From Kitasatospora herbaricolor (GTDB lineage: Bacteria > Actinomycetota > Actinomycetes > Streptomycetales > Streptomycetaceae), in NCBI RefSeq assembly GCF_030813695.1, contig NZ_JAUSVA010000002.1, forward strand, positions 7,091,501-7,155,500: 64,000 nt of DNA, given 5' to 3'. The notes beneath the pieces are model-generated. The model was given only the letters and a program-made list of their open reading frames with translations. It was not told the DNA's origin and searched no databases. The position numbers and the translations under genes were made by a program. Each line of letters begins with the position of its first letter. Within the stretch, counting starts at the first letter, position 1. Shown in pieces: positions 8,477 through 17,363 of this stretch.

Positions 8477-10303
8477 ATGGACACGGACGCAGGACGGCAC
8501 CGCGGGCGACCGGGGCTGACCCGGCGCGGGCTGATCGGGGCCTCGGCCGGGCTGGGCGGAGCGGCCTGGCTGCTGCGCGGGACGGTCGGCCCCGAGAGCG
8601 CCGGCGCCGCCGGCACCGCGCCGCCCGCACTGCCCGCCGGGACGGCGGCCTACCGGCGGGTGTACGAGAACTGGTCGGGCGAGATCCGCACCGACCAGCT
8701 CTGGACCTGCGCGCCGCGCACCCCGCAGGAGGTCGCGGCCCTCGCCGACTGGGCGCACGCCCAGGGCTGGCGGCTGCGCGCCCAGGGGTACCGGCACACC
8801 TGGGCGCCGCTGACGGTCGCCGACCGGACCGACGAGGCGGCGCGCGTCCTGCTGGTCGACACCTCCGAGTACCTGACCGCGATCTCGCACGCCGGCGCCG
8901 ACACGGTCCGGGTGCAGACCGGCGCCACCATGGAGAGCCTGCTCGCCCACCTCGCCGGCCGCGGCCTCGGGGTCACCGCCTGTCCCGCGCCCGGCGAGGT
9001 CACGGTGGGCGGCGTGCTCGCGATCGGCGGCCACGGCACCGCCGTGCCGGCCGCCGGCGAGAGCCCCCGGCCCGGCCACGGCTACGGCTCGCTGAGCAAC
9101 CAGGTCACCGAACTCACCGCCGTGGTAAGGGACGAGGCCGCCGGCCGGTACGTGCTGCGCACCTTCGGCCGGGCCGAGGCCGACAGCGCGGCCTTCCTGG
9201 TCCACCTGGGCCGGGCCTTCCTCACCGAGGTCGTCCTGCGGGCCGGCGCCGACCAGCGGCTGCGCTGCGTCAGCCGCCTGGACATCCCGGCCGACGAGCT
9301 GTTCGCCCGGCCCGGCACGGCGGGCGGGCCGCGGACCTTCGCGGGCTTCGTCGACCACGACGGCCGGGCCGAGGCCATCTGGTTCGCGTACACCGACCGG
9401 CCCTGGCTGAAGACCTGGAGCCTCGCCCCGGCCCGGCCGTTCGCCGCCCGGCAGGTGGAGGAGCCCTACAACTACCCCTTCACCGACAACATCCCCGAGC
9501 CGGTGGCCCGGCTGGCCGGCCAACTGGTCGGCGGTGCCTGGGGGACGGCCCCGCTGTTCGGCCAACTCCAGTACCTGGTGGCCAAGCTGGCGCTGACCGC
9601 GGACCTGACCGACATCCTGCTCTCCGGCGGCCTGCTGCGCGACCTGCTGAGCGGCGACACCCTCACCCATCTGCTGGCCGGCGGGCTGCGCTCGGACCTC
9701 TGGGGGCCGTCCCGCACCCTGCTCCAGTACGTCCGGCCGAGCACCCTGCGGATGACCGCCAACGGCTACGCGGTGCTGGCCCGGCGGGCCGATCTCCAGT
9801 GGGTGGTCAGCGAGTTCGCCGCCTACTACCGGTCGCTGCTCGGGCAGTACCAGGCCCGCGGCGAGTTCCCGGTGAACGGGACGGTGGAGATCCGGGTGAC
9901 GGGCCTGGACGACCCCTCCTGGTGCGGGGTGCCGGGCGCCCGCCCGCCGCTGCTCTCCGCCCTGCGCCCGCGCCCGGACCGCCCCGAGTGGGACACCGCG
10001 GTCTGGCTCGACATCCTCACCCTGCCCAACACGCCGGGCCTGCACCGGTTCTGCCGGGACATCGAGCGGTTCCTGCTGCGGACCTTCGACGGGACGCGGG
10101 CCGGCCTGCGGGTCGAGTGGTCCAAGGGCTGGGCGTACACCGAGGACGCGGCCTGGGCCGAGCCCGAGGTGCTCGGCCGGGTGGTGCCGGACAGCCTCCG
10201 CGCGGGCGGGGGCCCCGGCTGGGACGAGGCCGTCGCGGTGCTCGACCGGTACGACCCGCATCGGGTCCTCGGCAACCCGTTCCTGGACGCGCTGCTGCGC
10301 TGA
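8477..10303 (+). CDS. Tat-exported FAD-dependent cholesterol-oxidase-like enzyme (class II, VAO superfamily)
   Basis: 608-aa secreted flavoenzyme. Residues 13-40 form a twin-arginine signal (LTRRGLIGASAGLGG). An FAD_binding_4 (PCMH-type) domain follows, with GYRHTWAPL, whose His is a candidate for covalent flavin attachment, and VGGVLAIGGHGTAVP. The C-terminal half resembles the substrate-binding domain of class II (Brevibacterium-type) cholesterol oxidases. Likely reaction is oxygen-dependent oxidation of a 3-beta-hydroxysterol or a related alcohol outside the cell. An in-frame GTG at 8465 is an alternative start. A hairpin follows the gene. Confidence 0.82.
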   Translation: MDTDAGRHRGRPGLTRRGLIGASAGLGGAAWLLRGTVGPESAGAAGTAPPALPAGTAAYRRVYENWSGEIRTDQLWTCAPRTPQEVAALADWAHAQGWRLRAQGYRHTWAPLTVADRTDEAARVLLVDTSEYLTAISHAGADTVRVQTGATMESLLAHLAGRGLGVTACPAPGEVTVGGVLAIGGHGTAVPAAGESPRPGHGYGSLSNQVTELTAVVRDEAAGRYVLRTFGRAEADSAAFLVHLGRAFLTEVVLRAGADQRLRCVSRLDIPADELFARPGTAGGPRTFAGFVDHDGRAEAIWFAYTDRPWLKTWSLAPARPFAARQVEEPYNYPFTDNIPEPVARLAGQLVGGAWGTAPLFGQLQYLVAKLALTADLTDILLSGGLLRDLLSGDTLTHLLAGGLRSDLWGPSRTLLQYVRPSTLRMTANGYAVLARRADLQWVVSEFAAYYRSLLGQYQARGEFPVNGTVEIRVTGLDDPSWCGVPGARPPLLSALRPRPDRPEWDTAVWLDILTLPNTPGLHRFCRDIERFLLRTFDGTRAGLRVEWSKGWAYTEDAAWAEPEVLGRVVPDSLRAGGGPGWDEAVAVLDRYDPHRVLGNPFLDALLR

Positions 10304-10320
10304 CCGGCGGCGGCCGGTAC

Positions 10321-10355
10321 GGCCGGGCACCCCGTGCGATCCGGGGTGCCCGGCC
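10321..10355. terminator. Bidirectional terminator hairpin
   Basis: Perfect 14-bp arms (GGCCGGGCACCCCG and complement) with a 7-nt loop, between the cholesterol-oxidase-like gene and the convergent chitinase. Confidence 0.7.
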
Positions 10356-10443
10356 CGCAAGTCCCGCTCGAAGCGAGTGCCTTGTTGGGCAGTGGCGTTG
10401 CTGGGCAGGGGCGTTGTCGCCCGCCGTGCCGCCCGGAGCCGGG

Positions 10444-11439
10444 TCAGCCGTGGTAGGCGGCGACGATCTTGGTGAAGGCGTACGGTGCCTGGCTGATCCC
10501 GCTGCAGGCGTCGCCCGCCGGGGTGCCCGAGGGGCACTGCCGGTCGCGGTTGACGGACCAGAAGGTGAAGCGGGCCAGGTGGTGCGCCTTGGCGTAGTTG
10601 ACGATCGTGGTGAAGTCCGTGACCGAGACGGTCTCGTCGCTCTCGTCGGTCTTCCCGTTCATCGAGGAGATCCCGATGTGGCGGTAGGCCGTCGCGGAGT
10701 CGTAGCCGTAGGCGCTCGCGACGGCGTTCTTCAGGCCGTCGGCGGCGGTGACGGTCACCGAGCCCATCGAGCCGCTGTGGCCGCCGAAGTCGAAGGGCAT
10801 GACGGTCCAGCCGTCGAGCGCCAGGCCGGCCTTCGCGCCCTTCTTGATCAGGTCGACGCCGGCCGCGTCCGGGCCGGTGGGCGTGGTGCCGAAGGTGACG
10901 TACTCCTTGATGCCGGGATTGTTGTTCTTGACGATCTTCAGGGCGTCGATCACCCGCTGACGGACCGTCGCACCGGCCACCTCGGTGTCCTCGATGTCGA
11001 TGTCGATCGCCTTGAGCCGGTAGGCGTTGATCACCTTCTGGTAGGCGCCGGCGAGGGCGCTCGCGGAGGTGCACTTCTCGCCGAGCTTGGCGCCGCTCCA
11101 GCCGCCGAAGGAGATCACCACGTCCCCGCCGGCCGCCCGGATGCCGTCGATCGCGCTCTGGTCGCTGCCGCCGGTGAGCGCCCGGCTGCCGTCCCACTTG
11201 GGGTTGCAGCCGCCGTCGCTGAGCATGAAGGCGAGCGTGAACTGCTTGACGCCGGTGGCCGCCATCACCGCGGTGGGGCTCTGCGGACTTCCCCAGCCCA
11301 GGTACTCGTACGGGGCGTTGAGGCCGACCGGATCCGGAGTGGCGGCCAGCCCGGCGGGGGCCAGTGCGAAGGCGGTGCCGGTGAGCGAGACGGCGGCGGC
11401 CAGGGCGAGCAGCGGGCGGAGGGGTGTGCGCGGGTTCAT
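10444..11439 (-). CDS. Secreted GH18 chitinase-like glycosidase, single domain
   Basis: 331 aa with a Sec signal peptide (about residues 1-33, ending LAAT). The GH18 catalytic motif DIDIED is intact in KAIDIDIEDTE, and SFGGWSG is the conserved second-strand motif. There is no carbohydrate-binding module, unlike the chitinase further right, which shares the GH18 fold and the C-terminal SGISQ..Y/WDFT pattern. It should hydrolyse beta-1,4-GlcNAc polymers outside the cell. A 21-bp palindrome about 100 bp upstream is a probable operator. Confidence 0.88.
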   Translation of the reverse strand: MNPRTPLRPLLALAAAVSLTGTAFALAPAGLAATPDPVGLNAPYEYLGWGSPQSPTAVMAATGVKQFTLAFMLSDGGCNPKWDGSRALTGGSDQSAIDGIRAAGGDVVISFGGWSGAKLGEKCTSASALAGAYQKVINAYRLKAIDIDIEDTEVAGATVRQRVIDALKIVKNNNPGIKEYVTFGTTPTGPDAAGVDLIKKGAKAGLALDGWTVMPFDFGGHSGSMGSVTVTAADGLKNAVASAYGYDSATAYRHIGISSMNGKTDESDETVSVTDFTTIVNYAKAHHLARFTFWSVNRDRQCPSGTPAGDACSGISQAPYAFTKIVAAYHG

Positions 11440-11540
11440 GGTTCACCGTTCCGTTGGTCCGTGGGGGCCCGTGGGGGCGGGAGACGTGGTGCGGCGATGC
11501 GAGGGCGGCGCAGGGAGGCGAGGGGCGGGAGTCCCTATTA

Positions 11541-11561
11541 CGTTAGGAAAGTTTCCTAACG
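11541..11561. promoter_or_regulatory. 21-bp operator palindrome upstream of chitinase
   Basis: Arms CGTTAGGAAA and TTTCCTAACG flank one G; the symmetry is perfect. On the minus strand a weak promoter (TTGACG, 17 nt, TTCCCT) lies just upstream, so the palindrome would cover the start of transcription. The AGGAAA/TTTCCT type recalls operators of ROK-family sugar repressors, but I cannot name the regulator. Confidence 0.6.
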
Positions 11562-11703
11562 CTTGCAGGGTAGGGAACCAGCTGTCGCGGTACACGTCAA
11601 GAGCCCCCGTCGGAAAGCCCGTTGCTCGCCCGGCGTGGCTGCGGCCGGACACGGCGAGGCCGGGCGCCCGGCAGTGCCGCGCGCCCGGCCGGGGCGGTCG
11701 TGC

Positions 11704-12033
11704 TCAGCCCGCCGGGTTGTCCCGCAGCCGCTCCTGCTGGATCTCCGGGCGCTTGCTGTCCCAGAGCAGCTCCCAGACCCGGAACACGCAGTGGTAGTCC
11801 CGCATGCTGCCGCGGGTGATCAGCAGGTAGGAGTCCCCGTCCCGCAGCAGCGTGCGCTGGCGGTCGGTCACCGGGTGCTGCGGGCGGTAGCCGGGGACGA
11901 TCCGCTTCAGCTCCGCCAGCGCTTCCTCGCGGCTGCCCTCGATCTCGGCGAGGACCTTCGGCGCCCACAGCCGGTTGTCACCGATGCCGTCGGTCTCCTC
12001 GACCACCAGAGCCCAGCGCGCCATCTCGTCCAC
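11704..12033 (-). CDS. Small conserved hypothetical protein (109 aa)
   Basis: Unrecognised 109-aa soluble protein, rich in charged residues, with no signal peptide or membrane segment. The sequence starts with ARWALVVEETDGIG and has a central EALAELKRIVPGYRP helix and a beta-like GDSYLLITRGSMRDYHCVFRVWELL stretch. A start at the fourth codon (Met) is also possible. GC3 is high and the frame is uninterrupted. It is divergent from the following dehydrogenase gene. Confidence 0.7.
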   Translation of the reverse strand: MDEMARWALVVEETDGIGDNRLWAPKVLAEIEGSREEALAELKRIVPGYRPQHPVTDRQRTLLRDGDSYLLITRGSMRDYHCVFRVWELLWDSKRPEIQQERLRDNPAG

Positions 12034-12198
12034 CCCTTGTCCTCGGAAAATGCCCCTCCTGGCCCGGTCAGCCTAGTACGGGCCGCCCGGCGGCCCCCGC
12101 CGTGGGCGGCGCCGCACCGGGCGGCCTCCCGGCGGCCCGGCGGGCGGTCCGGTGCGGAATACTCGCCGGTACCTTCCGAGACTCCAAGGAGCGCTTCA

Positions 12199-13377
12199 AT
12201 GACGAAGCCGAACCGCATCGACCCGGCCGACCTCCTCGCCGTCGGCGACCTGCTCACCGACGAGGAGCGGCTGATCCGCGACACCGTCCGGCGCTTCGCC
12301 GACGAGCGGATCAGGCCGCACGTGGGGGAGTGGTTCGAGCGCGGCGTCTTCCCGGCCCGGGAGCTGGCCCCCGAACTCGGCGCCCTCGGGGTCCTCGGCA
12401 TGCACCTCGACGGGTACGGCTGCACCGGTTCGACGGCGGTCGCCTACGGCGTCGCCTGCATGGAGCTGGAGGCGGCCGACTCCGGGCTGCGCAGCTTCGT
12501 CTCCGTCCAGGGCTCGCTGGCGATGCGCGCCATCCACGCCTTCGGCTCCGAGGAGCAGAAGCAGCGGTGGCTGCCGGAGATGGCGGCCGGCCGGGCGATC
12601 GGCTGCTTCGGCCTGACCGAGCCGGACTTCGGCTCCGACCCGGCCAACATGCGCACCAGGGCCCGCCGCAAGGGCAGCGACTGGGTGCTCTCCGGCACGA
12701 AGATGTGGATCACCAACGGCAGCATCGCGGACGCCGCGGTGATCTGGGCGCAGACCGAGGAGGGCGTCCGGGGCTTCGTGGTGCCGCGCGGCACCAAGGG
12801 CTTCTCGGCCAACGACGTGCACGGCAAGCTCTCCCTGCGGGCCTCGGTGACGAGCGAGTTGGTGCTGGAGGACGTGCACCTGCCGGCCGACGCGGTGCTG
12901 CCGGGCGTCACCGGCCTGCGCGGGCCGCTCTCCTCGCTGAACGAGGCCCGCTACGGCATCCTCTGGGGCACCGTCGGCGCCGCCCGTGACTGCTACACCA
13001 CCGCGCTGGACTACGCGAAGACCCGGGTCCAGTTCGACCGCCCGATCGCGGCCTTCCAGCTCACCCAGCAGAAGCTGGTCGAGATGATGCTGGAGGTCGA
13101 GAAGGCCTACCTGGTCGCCCTGCGGATCGGCCGGCTCAAGGACGCGGGGGAGTCCGTGCCGGCGCACATCAGCTTCGGCAAGCTCAACAACGTCCGCGCG
13201 GCCCTGGAGATCGCCCGCAGCGCCCGGACGATCCTCGGCGCCAACGGGATCACCACCGAGTACCCGGTGCTGCGGCACGCCAACAACCTGGAGTCGGTGC
13301 TCACCTACGAGGGCACCGGTGAGATCCACACCCTCGTGCTGGGCCAGGCCATCACCGGTGAGGCCGCCTATCACTGA
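12199..13377 (+). CDS. Acyl-CoA dehydrogenase, glutaryl-CoA dehydrogenase type
   Basis: 392-aa acyl-CoA dehydrogenase of standard length. N-terminal helices (about 1-125) are followed by the FAD strand motifs GCFGLTEPDFGSDPANM and MWITNGSIADAAVIW, then a C-terminal bundle ending in TYEGTGEIHTLVLGQAITG. The Glu in TYEGTGE is the expected catalytic base of glutaryl-CoA dehydrogenases, which oxidise and decarboxylate glutaryl-CoA in lysine and tryptophan catabolism. GCDH is the best fit but not proven. AAGGAG lies just upstream of the ATG. Apparently monocistronic. Confidence 0.88.
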   Translation: MTKPNRIDPADLLAVGDLLTDEERLIRDTVRRFADERIRPHVGEWFERGVFPARELAPELGALGVLGMHLDGYGCTGSTAVAYGVACMELEAADSGLRSFVSVQGSLAMRAIHAFGSEEQKQRWLPEMAAGRAIGCFGLTEPDFGSDPANMRTRARRKGSDWVLSGTKMWITNGSIADAAVIWAQTEEGVRGFVVPRGTKGFSANDVHGKLSLRASVTSELVLEDVHLPADAVLPGVTGLRGPLSSLNEARYGILWGTVGAARDCYTTALDYAKTRVQFDRPIAAFQLTQQKLVEMMLEVEKAYLVALRIGRLKDAGESVPAHISFGKLNNVRAALEIARSARTILGANGITTEYPVLRHANNLESVLTYEGTGEIHTLVLGQAITGEAAYH

Positions 13378-13496
13378 GCCGTCCTCAAACGGCGGGGCAG
13401 GGGCGGGGCCCACCGAAAACCGGCTCGCCGTCACGGCGGCGGGCCGGTTAGGGTCGGCACTCCCACCCGCCCCCGTCGAGCGAAGAAGGCCCGGAC

Positions 13497-13850
13497 GTGA
13501 CCGGTACCACCACCCTCTGGCGTCCCACCGGACCTCAGGAGCTGGCACTGGTCGAGGCCTCCGGCCGGCGTGCCTGGCCGCCGAGGCTGCCGGACCAGCC
13601 GATCTTCTACCCGGTGCTGAACGAGGACTACGCGATCCGGATCGCCCGGGACTGGAACGTCCGCGCCTCCGGCGTCGGCTACGTCACCCGCTTCGAGGTC
13701 GACACCGCCTTCCTGGCCCGCTACCCCGTCCGGCAGGCGGGCGGCCGGACCATCCTGGAGCTCTGGGTCCCGGCCGAGGAACTGGCGGAGTTCAACCGGC
13801 ACATCGTCGGGCTGATCGAAGTGGTCCACGAGTTCCGGCCGGCCTGCTGA
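13497..13850 (+). CDS. Conserved hypothetical protein (117 aa)
   Basis: 117-aa protein starting at GTG. It is a compact soluble sequence (LWRPTGPQELALVEASG, then YAIRIARDWNV and VTRFEVDTAFLARYPV) that I recognise as a family widespread in Streptomyces. It is sometimes labelled ADP-ribosylation/crystallin J1, although no such domain is visible. Function unknown. A terminator-like hairpin follows. Confidence 0.78.
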   Translation: MTGTTTLWRPTGPQELALVEASGRRAWPPRLPDQPIFYPVLNEDYAIRIARDWNVRASGVGYVTRFEVDTAFLARYPVRQAGGRTILELWVPAEELAEFNRHIVGLIEVVHEFRPAC

Positions 13851-13896
13851 CGGAGCCCGGCCAGGTGAACCGGTCCCGCCCGCGATCCGGTCCCGC

Positions 13897-13937
13897 GCCG
13901 CTCGCCCCGGCACGGCCCAGTGCCCGGGGCGAGCGGC
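13897..13937 (+). terminator. Hairpin terminator
   Basis: Perfect 14-bp arms (GCCGCTCGCCCCGG and complement) with a 13-nt loop, 46 bp after the stop of the 117-aa gene. Confidence 0.6.
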
Positions 13938-14086
13938 CGCGTGAGCGCCACCGGCCGGACGCCGGCCGTTCGCCGTCAGGACACCGTCCGGTACGCCACC
14001 CACGGCAGCATGGCCGGGCCGGTGGGCGACGCGGCGGCGGCCGACCAGGCGCACGACCCGGCCGCGGCACCGGAAGGAACCCCCTC

Positions 14087-15055
14087 ATGACCACGCCTCG
14101 TACACCCCGCGTGCTCGTCGTCGGCATCGACGGCGTACGCCACGACCTGCTGTCCGAGGTGGCGATGCCACGGCTGGCCGAGGTCGCCGGCGCCGGGTTC
14201 CTGGTGCCCGTCGAGGTGGACGCGGACACCCCGACCATGTCCGGGCCCTGCTGGGCGACGGTCGTGACCGGGGTCACCGCGACCAAGCACGGGGTGTGGG
14301 GCAACCACCTCGCGGGCAACCGGCTGGACGTCTTCCCGGACTTCGCGACCAGGCTCGCCAAGCTGGACGGCCGGCGCACCTTCGTCGCCGCCGGCTGGGA
14401 GCCCCTGCTGCTCGCCATGGCCGGCGGCCCGCTGTTCCGGGCACCCGGGCGGTCCTCGTACATCGCGCCGGCCGCCGACACTCCGGAGGCCTGGGAGGAG
14501 GTCGACGAGGAGGTCACCCGCGAGGCCGTCCACGTGCTGACCACCGCCGACCCGGAGGCCTCCTTCGTCTACCTCGGCGCGGTGGACGAGACCGCGCACT
14601 TCCTCGGCTGCGGCGCCCGCTACCGCGCCGCGATGCGGGCGGCGGACGAACGGCTCGGCCGCCTCCTGGACGCCCTCCGCAGCCGGCCGGGTCACCGGCG
14701 GGAGGCGTGGACCGTCATCGTCGTCACCGACCACGGGCACGTGGACGCCGGCGGCCACGGCGGCACCACCCCCGAGGAGCGCACCGCCTGGGTGGCCTGC
14801 GCCGGTCCGGACATCCCGGCCGCCCCGCCCACCGGGGTGATCCGCCACGTGGACGTGGCCGCCCAGGTCTACGCGTCGCTGGGCCGTCCGGCCGATCCGC
14901 ACTGGACGCTGGACGGGCGGCCGTTCCCCGTCGCCCGGCGGGCGCCGGAGGCCGGGCCGGACGCCGCGGCGGGAGTGTCGGAAGAACTTTCGCAGGGGGT
15001 GCCGGACGGAGTGCCGGAGGGGGCGCCGGCCACTGCCGGATCGAGCCGGGGCTGA
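14087..15055 (+). CDS. Alkaline-phosphatase-superfamily phosphodiesterase/nucleotide pyrophosphatase
   Basis: 322-aa enzyme of the type I phosphodiesterase/NPP family. Visible metal and catalytic residues are Asp in VVGIDGVRHD, nucleophile Thr in DTPTMSGPCW, Asp and His in DETAHFLG, and TDHGHVDAGGHG for the second metal. It should cleave a phosphodiester or phosphonate; the substrate is unknown. No signal peptide, so probably cytoplasmic. GGAAGGA precedes the ATG. The last about 40 residues are a disordered Gly/Pro/Glu-rich tail. Confidence 0.88.
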   Translation: MTTPRTPRVLVVGIDGVRHDLLSEVAMPRLAEVAGAGFLVPVEVDADTPTMSGPCWATVVTGVTATKHGVWGNHLAGNRLDVFPDFATRLAKLDGRRTFVAAGWEPLLLAMAGGPLFRAPGRSSYIAPAADTPEAWEEVDEEVTREAVHVLTTADPEASFVYLGAVDETAHFLGCGARYRAAMRAADERLGRLLDALRSRPGHRREAWTVIVVTDHGHVDAGGHGGTTPEERTAWVACAGPDIPAAPPTGVIRHVDVAAQVYASLGRPADPHWTLDGRPFPVARRAPEAGPDAAAGVSEELSQGVPDGVPEGAPATAGSSRG

Positions 15056-15376
15056 GGCGCACCGGGCCCGGTGCGGGCCGCGGACCGGGCTGCCGACCCG
15101 GCCCGTCCCCTAGGGGTTCCGGCCCGGGGCCGGGGCGGCCCCGCCGGCGCGGACGGGTGGTGGGCGGCGGGTCGGCCGGGGCCTGACAGGCCGACAGCGG
15201 GGCCCGGGGCAGGCCGCCCGGGGCCCGGTGTACCTCTCAAGGTGGAGACCGTACCCCCTGGGGTGGAGGGTGGTTCGCGACCTCGTGCTGATGCCGCGTC
15301 GGGGCGGCCGGGCCAGGATGGAGGACAAGCAGAGCCGGCGCTGTGACGTCGCCGGATGGAAAGGGTTGGAGCAGTC
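15056..15376. other. Intergenic region, 321 bp
   Basis: No gene supported. It begins with a 16-bp loop-less palindrome (GCACCGGGCCCGGTGC, 15059-15074), possibly the phosphodiesterase terminator. It also contains a C-tract/G-tract dyad TACCCCCTGGGGT near 15253-15265, upstream of the next gene. Confidence 0.5.
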
Positions 15377-15883
15377 ATGGGGATGATGGGCAAGCTCGCA
15401 GTGGGGGTGGCGGGCACCGGGATGGCGCTCGCGGTCGCGACGGTGGCCGTCGGCCCCCGGATGACGGACTGGTACGAGGGGCACCACCGCGAGCAGGCCG
15501 ACTACTCCACCGGCAGCGCGGCCAAGGCCGGCCAGCGCACCGTGCCGTCCTGGCTGCCGGACGACGCCTCCGCCGTCCGCTACCTGCGGTCCACCACCAC
15601 CGACGACAGCCTGCTCCGGGCCACCGTCCCCGGCGGGCGCCTCCCGGCCGGCTGCACGCCCTCCGAACGGAAGTCCGGCGCGGCCCACCCCGGGCCCACG
15701 ACGAAGGACCGGCCCGGCGCGGCCAGGCTCAAGGCGGGCTGGTTCCCGGCCGCGCCCGCGGCCGAGGTGTCCGGCCGCTGCGGGCACTACAGCGTCGTGC
15801 TGTCGGGGGATCAGCTGTACGCCTGGCAGGACGGCGCCGGTGCCCGGGCGGCCGGCCAGGGGGGCGCGGCACCCCGGCGCTGA
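15377..15883 (+). CDS. Putative membrane-anchored or secreted protein of unknown function
   Basis: 168 aa from the ATG at 15377. A single N-terminal hydrophobic segment (residues about 4-26, GKLAVGVAGTGMALAVATVA) is followed by a hydrophilic extracytoplasmic part with two Cys (PAGCTP and SGRCGHYSVVL) that could pair. A short conserved-looking stretch SWLPDDASAVRYLRSTTTDDSLL suggests a small folded domain. I do not recognise the family. Single gene. Confidence 0.68.
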   Translation: MGMMGKLAVGVAGTGMALAVATVAVGPRMTDWYEGHHREQADYSTGSAAKAGQRTVPSWLPDDASAVRYLRSTTTDDSLLRATVPGGRLPAGCTPSERKSGAAHPGPTTKDRPGAARLKAGWFPAAPAAEVSGRCGHYSVVLSGDQLYAWQDGAGARAAGQGGAAPRR

Positions 15884-15970
15884 CGCCCCGGAGGGCCCGG
15901 GCGGCCCACCGGCAGCGATCCGGCGCGCCCGCCGGAGCCGTGGCGGAGCGGGCGGGGCACCCACCGGCCG

Positions 15971-15997
15971 GCCCCCCGGATGATCCACCCGGGGGGC
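15971..15997 (+). terminator. Hairpin terminator
   Basis: 9-bp arms GCCCCCCGG and complement with a 9-nt loop, between the unknown secreted protein and the exporter gene. Confidence 0.45.
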
Positions 15998-16064
15998 CCG
16001 GCTGTCGGCCGGGCGGCAGGCTGGGGTAGGACGGAGCGAGTACCCGACGCTCGTGAGGAGCCCC

Positions 16065-17321
16065 ATGCCCGGCCCGACCGCCGATACCACCGGTGCGCAG
16101 TCGACCCTCTCCCGTCCCTCCGACCTCACCGGCATCGGCCGGACCGGCGTCGTCGTCCTCGGCGGGCTGGTCGCCCTCGGCCCGCTCACCACGGACCTCT
16201 ACCTCCCCGCACTCCCCGCACTCACCGCCGACCTGCACACCAACCCGGCGGCCACCCAGCTCACGCTGACCTTCTCGCTGCTCGGCGTCGCCGCGGGCCA
16301 GCTGCTGTTCGGACCGCTCAGCGACCGCCTCGGCCGGCGCCGGCCGCTGCTGGGCGGCCTGCTGGTCTACTCGGCCGCCACCCTGCTCTGCCTGCTGGCG
16401 ACCACGCTGCCGCTGCTGGTGGCGGGCCGGTTCCTGCAGGGCATGGCGGGGGCGGCGGGGCTGGTGATCGGCCGGGCCATCGCCCGGGACCGCTACGACG
16501 GCGTCGCGGTGGTCCGCTTCCTCGCCTCGATCGGCCTGATATCCGGGCTCGCGCCGATGTTCGCGCCCATGCTCGGTGCCCAACTGCTGCGGGTCACCAC
16601 CTGGCGCGGCACCTTCGCCGCGCTCGGCGTCCTCGGCCTGCTGCTCACCGTCTTCGCGCTGGTCTCGCTGCGCGAGACGCTGCCCCCGGAGGGCCGCCAC
16701 GGCGGCGGGCTGGCCGCCACCCTGCGGACCATCGGCCGGCTGCTGCGGGACGTCCGCTTCCTCGGCCTCGTCCTCACCAGCAGCTTCGCCTTCGGCGCGC
16801 TGTTCGCCTACATCAGCGGCTCGTCCTTCGTGCTGCAGCAGGTGTACGGGGTGTCGCCGCAGACCTACAGCCTGCTGTTCGGACTGAACTCCTTCGCCAT
16901 CGTCGGAGTGACCCAGCTCAACGGCCGGCTGCTCGCCCACCGTTTCTCCGCCCGCGCGCTGATGACCGCCGGGCTGGTGGTCGGCGCGGTGGCGGCGGTG
17001 GTGCTGCTCCTGCTGACCGGGGTCTGGGACCTCGGCCTGGCCGGGTTCTGCCCGCCGGTGTTCGTGATGATGGCGAGCATGGGCGTGGTGCTGCCCAACT
17101 CGGCCGCGCAGGCCCTGACCATGGTGGAACCCGCCACCGCCGGTTCGGCCTCGGCCCTGCTGGGGGTCGGGACCTTCCTGTGCGGTGCGCTGGTAGCGCC
17201 GCTGAGCAGCGCCGGCGGTGAACCGTCCGCGCTGGTGCTCGGGGCCGTGGTACTGGGGTGCTCGGCCCTGGCGGGCACCGCGTACCTGGTGCTCTGCCGG
17301 CCCTGGCGGGTCGCGCTCTGA
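16065..17321 (+). CDS. Bcr/CflA-type MFS drug-resistance exporter
   Basis: 418-aa major facilitator with 12 predicted transmembrane helices. Motif A appears as GPLSDRLGRRRPLL after helix 2. PLTTDLYLPALPALTADL in helix 1 is the signature start of Bcr/CflA (DHA1) proton-coupled exporters, which expel compounds such as bicyclomycin, chloramphenicol or sulfonamides. The start at 16065 has GAGGAG upstream; GTG at 16053 is an alternative. Converges on the epimerase gene with a 42-bp gap. Confidence 0.9.
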   Translation: MPGPTADTTGAQSTLSRPSDLTGIGRTGVVVLGGLVALGPLTTDLYLPALPALTADLHTNPAATQLTLTFSLLGVAAGQLLFGPLSDRLGRRRPLLGGLLVYSAATLLCLLATTLPLLVAGRFLQGMAGAAGLVIGRAIARDRYDGVAVVRFLASIGLISGLAPMFAPMLGAQLLRVTTWRGTFAALGVLGLLLTVFALVSLRETLPPEGRHGGGLAATLRTIGRLLRDVRFLGLVLTSSFAFGALFAYISGSSFVLQQVYGVSPQTYSLLFGLNSFAIVGVTQLNGRLLAHRFSARALMTAGLVVGAVAAVVLLLLTGVWDLGLAGFCPPVFVMMASMGVVLPNSAAQALTMVEPATAGSASALLGVGTFLCGALVAPLSSAGGEPSALVLGAVVLGCSALAGTAYLVLCRPWRVAL

Positions 17322-17326
17322 GGACA

Positions 17327-17356
17327 GGGCCCCGGTCGGCGGCGGGGCCGGGGCCC
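17327..17356. terminator. Terminator-like hairpin between convergent genes
   Basis: 9-bp arms GGGCCCCGG and complement with a 12-nt loop in the short gap between the exporter and the epimerase gene. Confidence 0.45.
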
Positions 17357-17363
17357 CACCCGG

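Noticed and set aside
15250..15268. TACCCCCTGGGGT dyad as a CsoR-type copper operator
   Set aside because: Only a short C/G-tract symmetry, no CsoR or copper transport gene nearby; too common in such GC-rich DNA.
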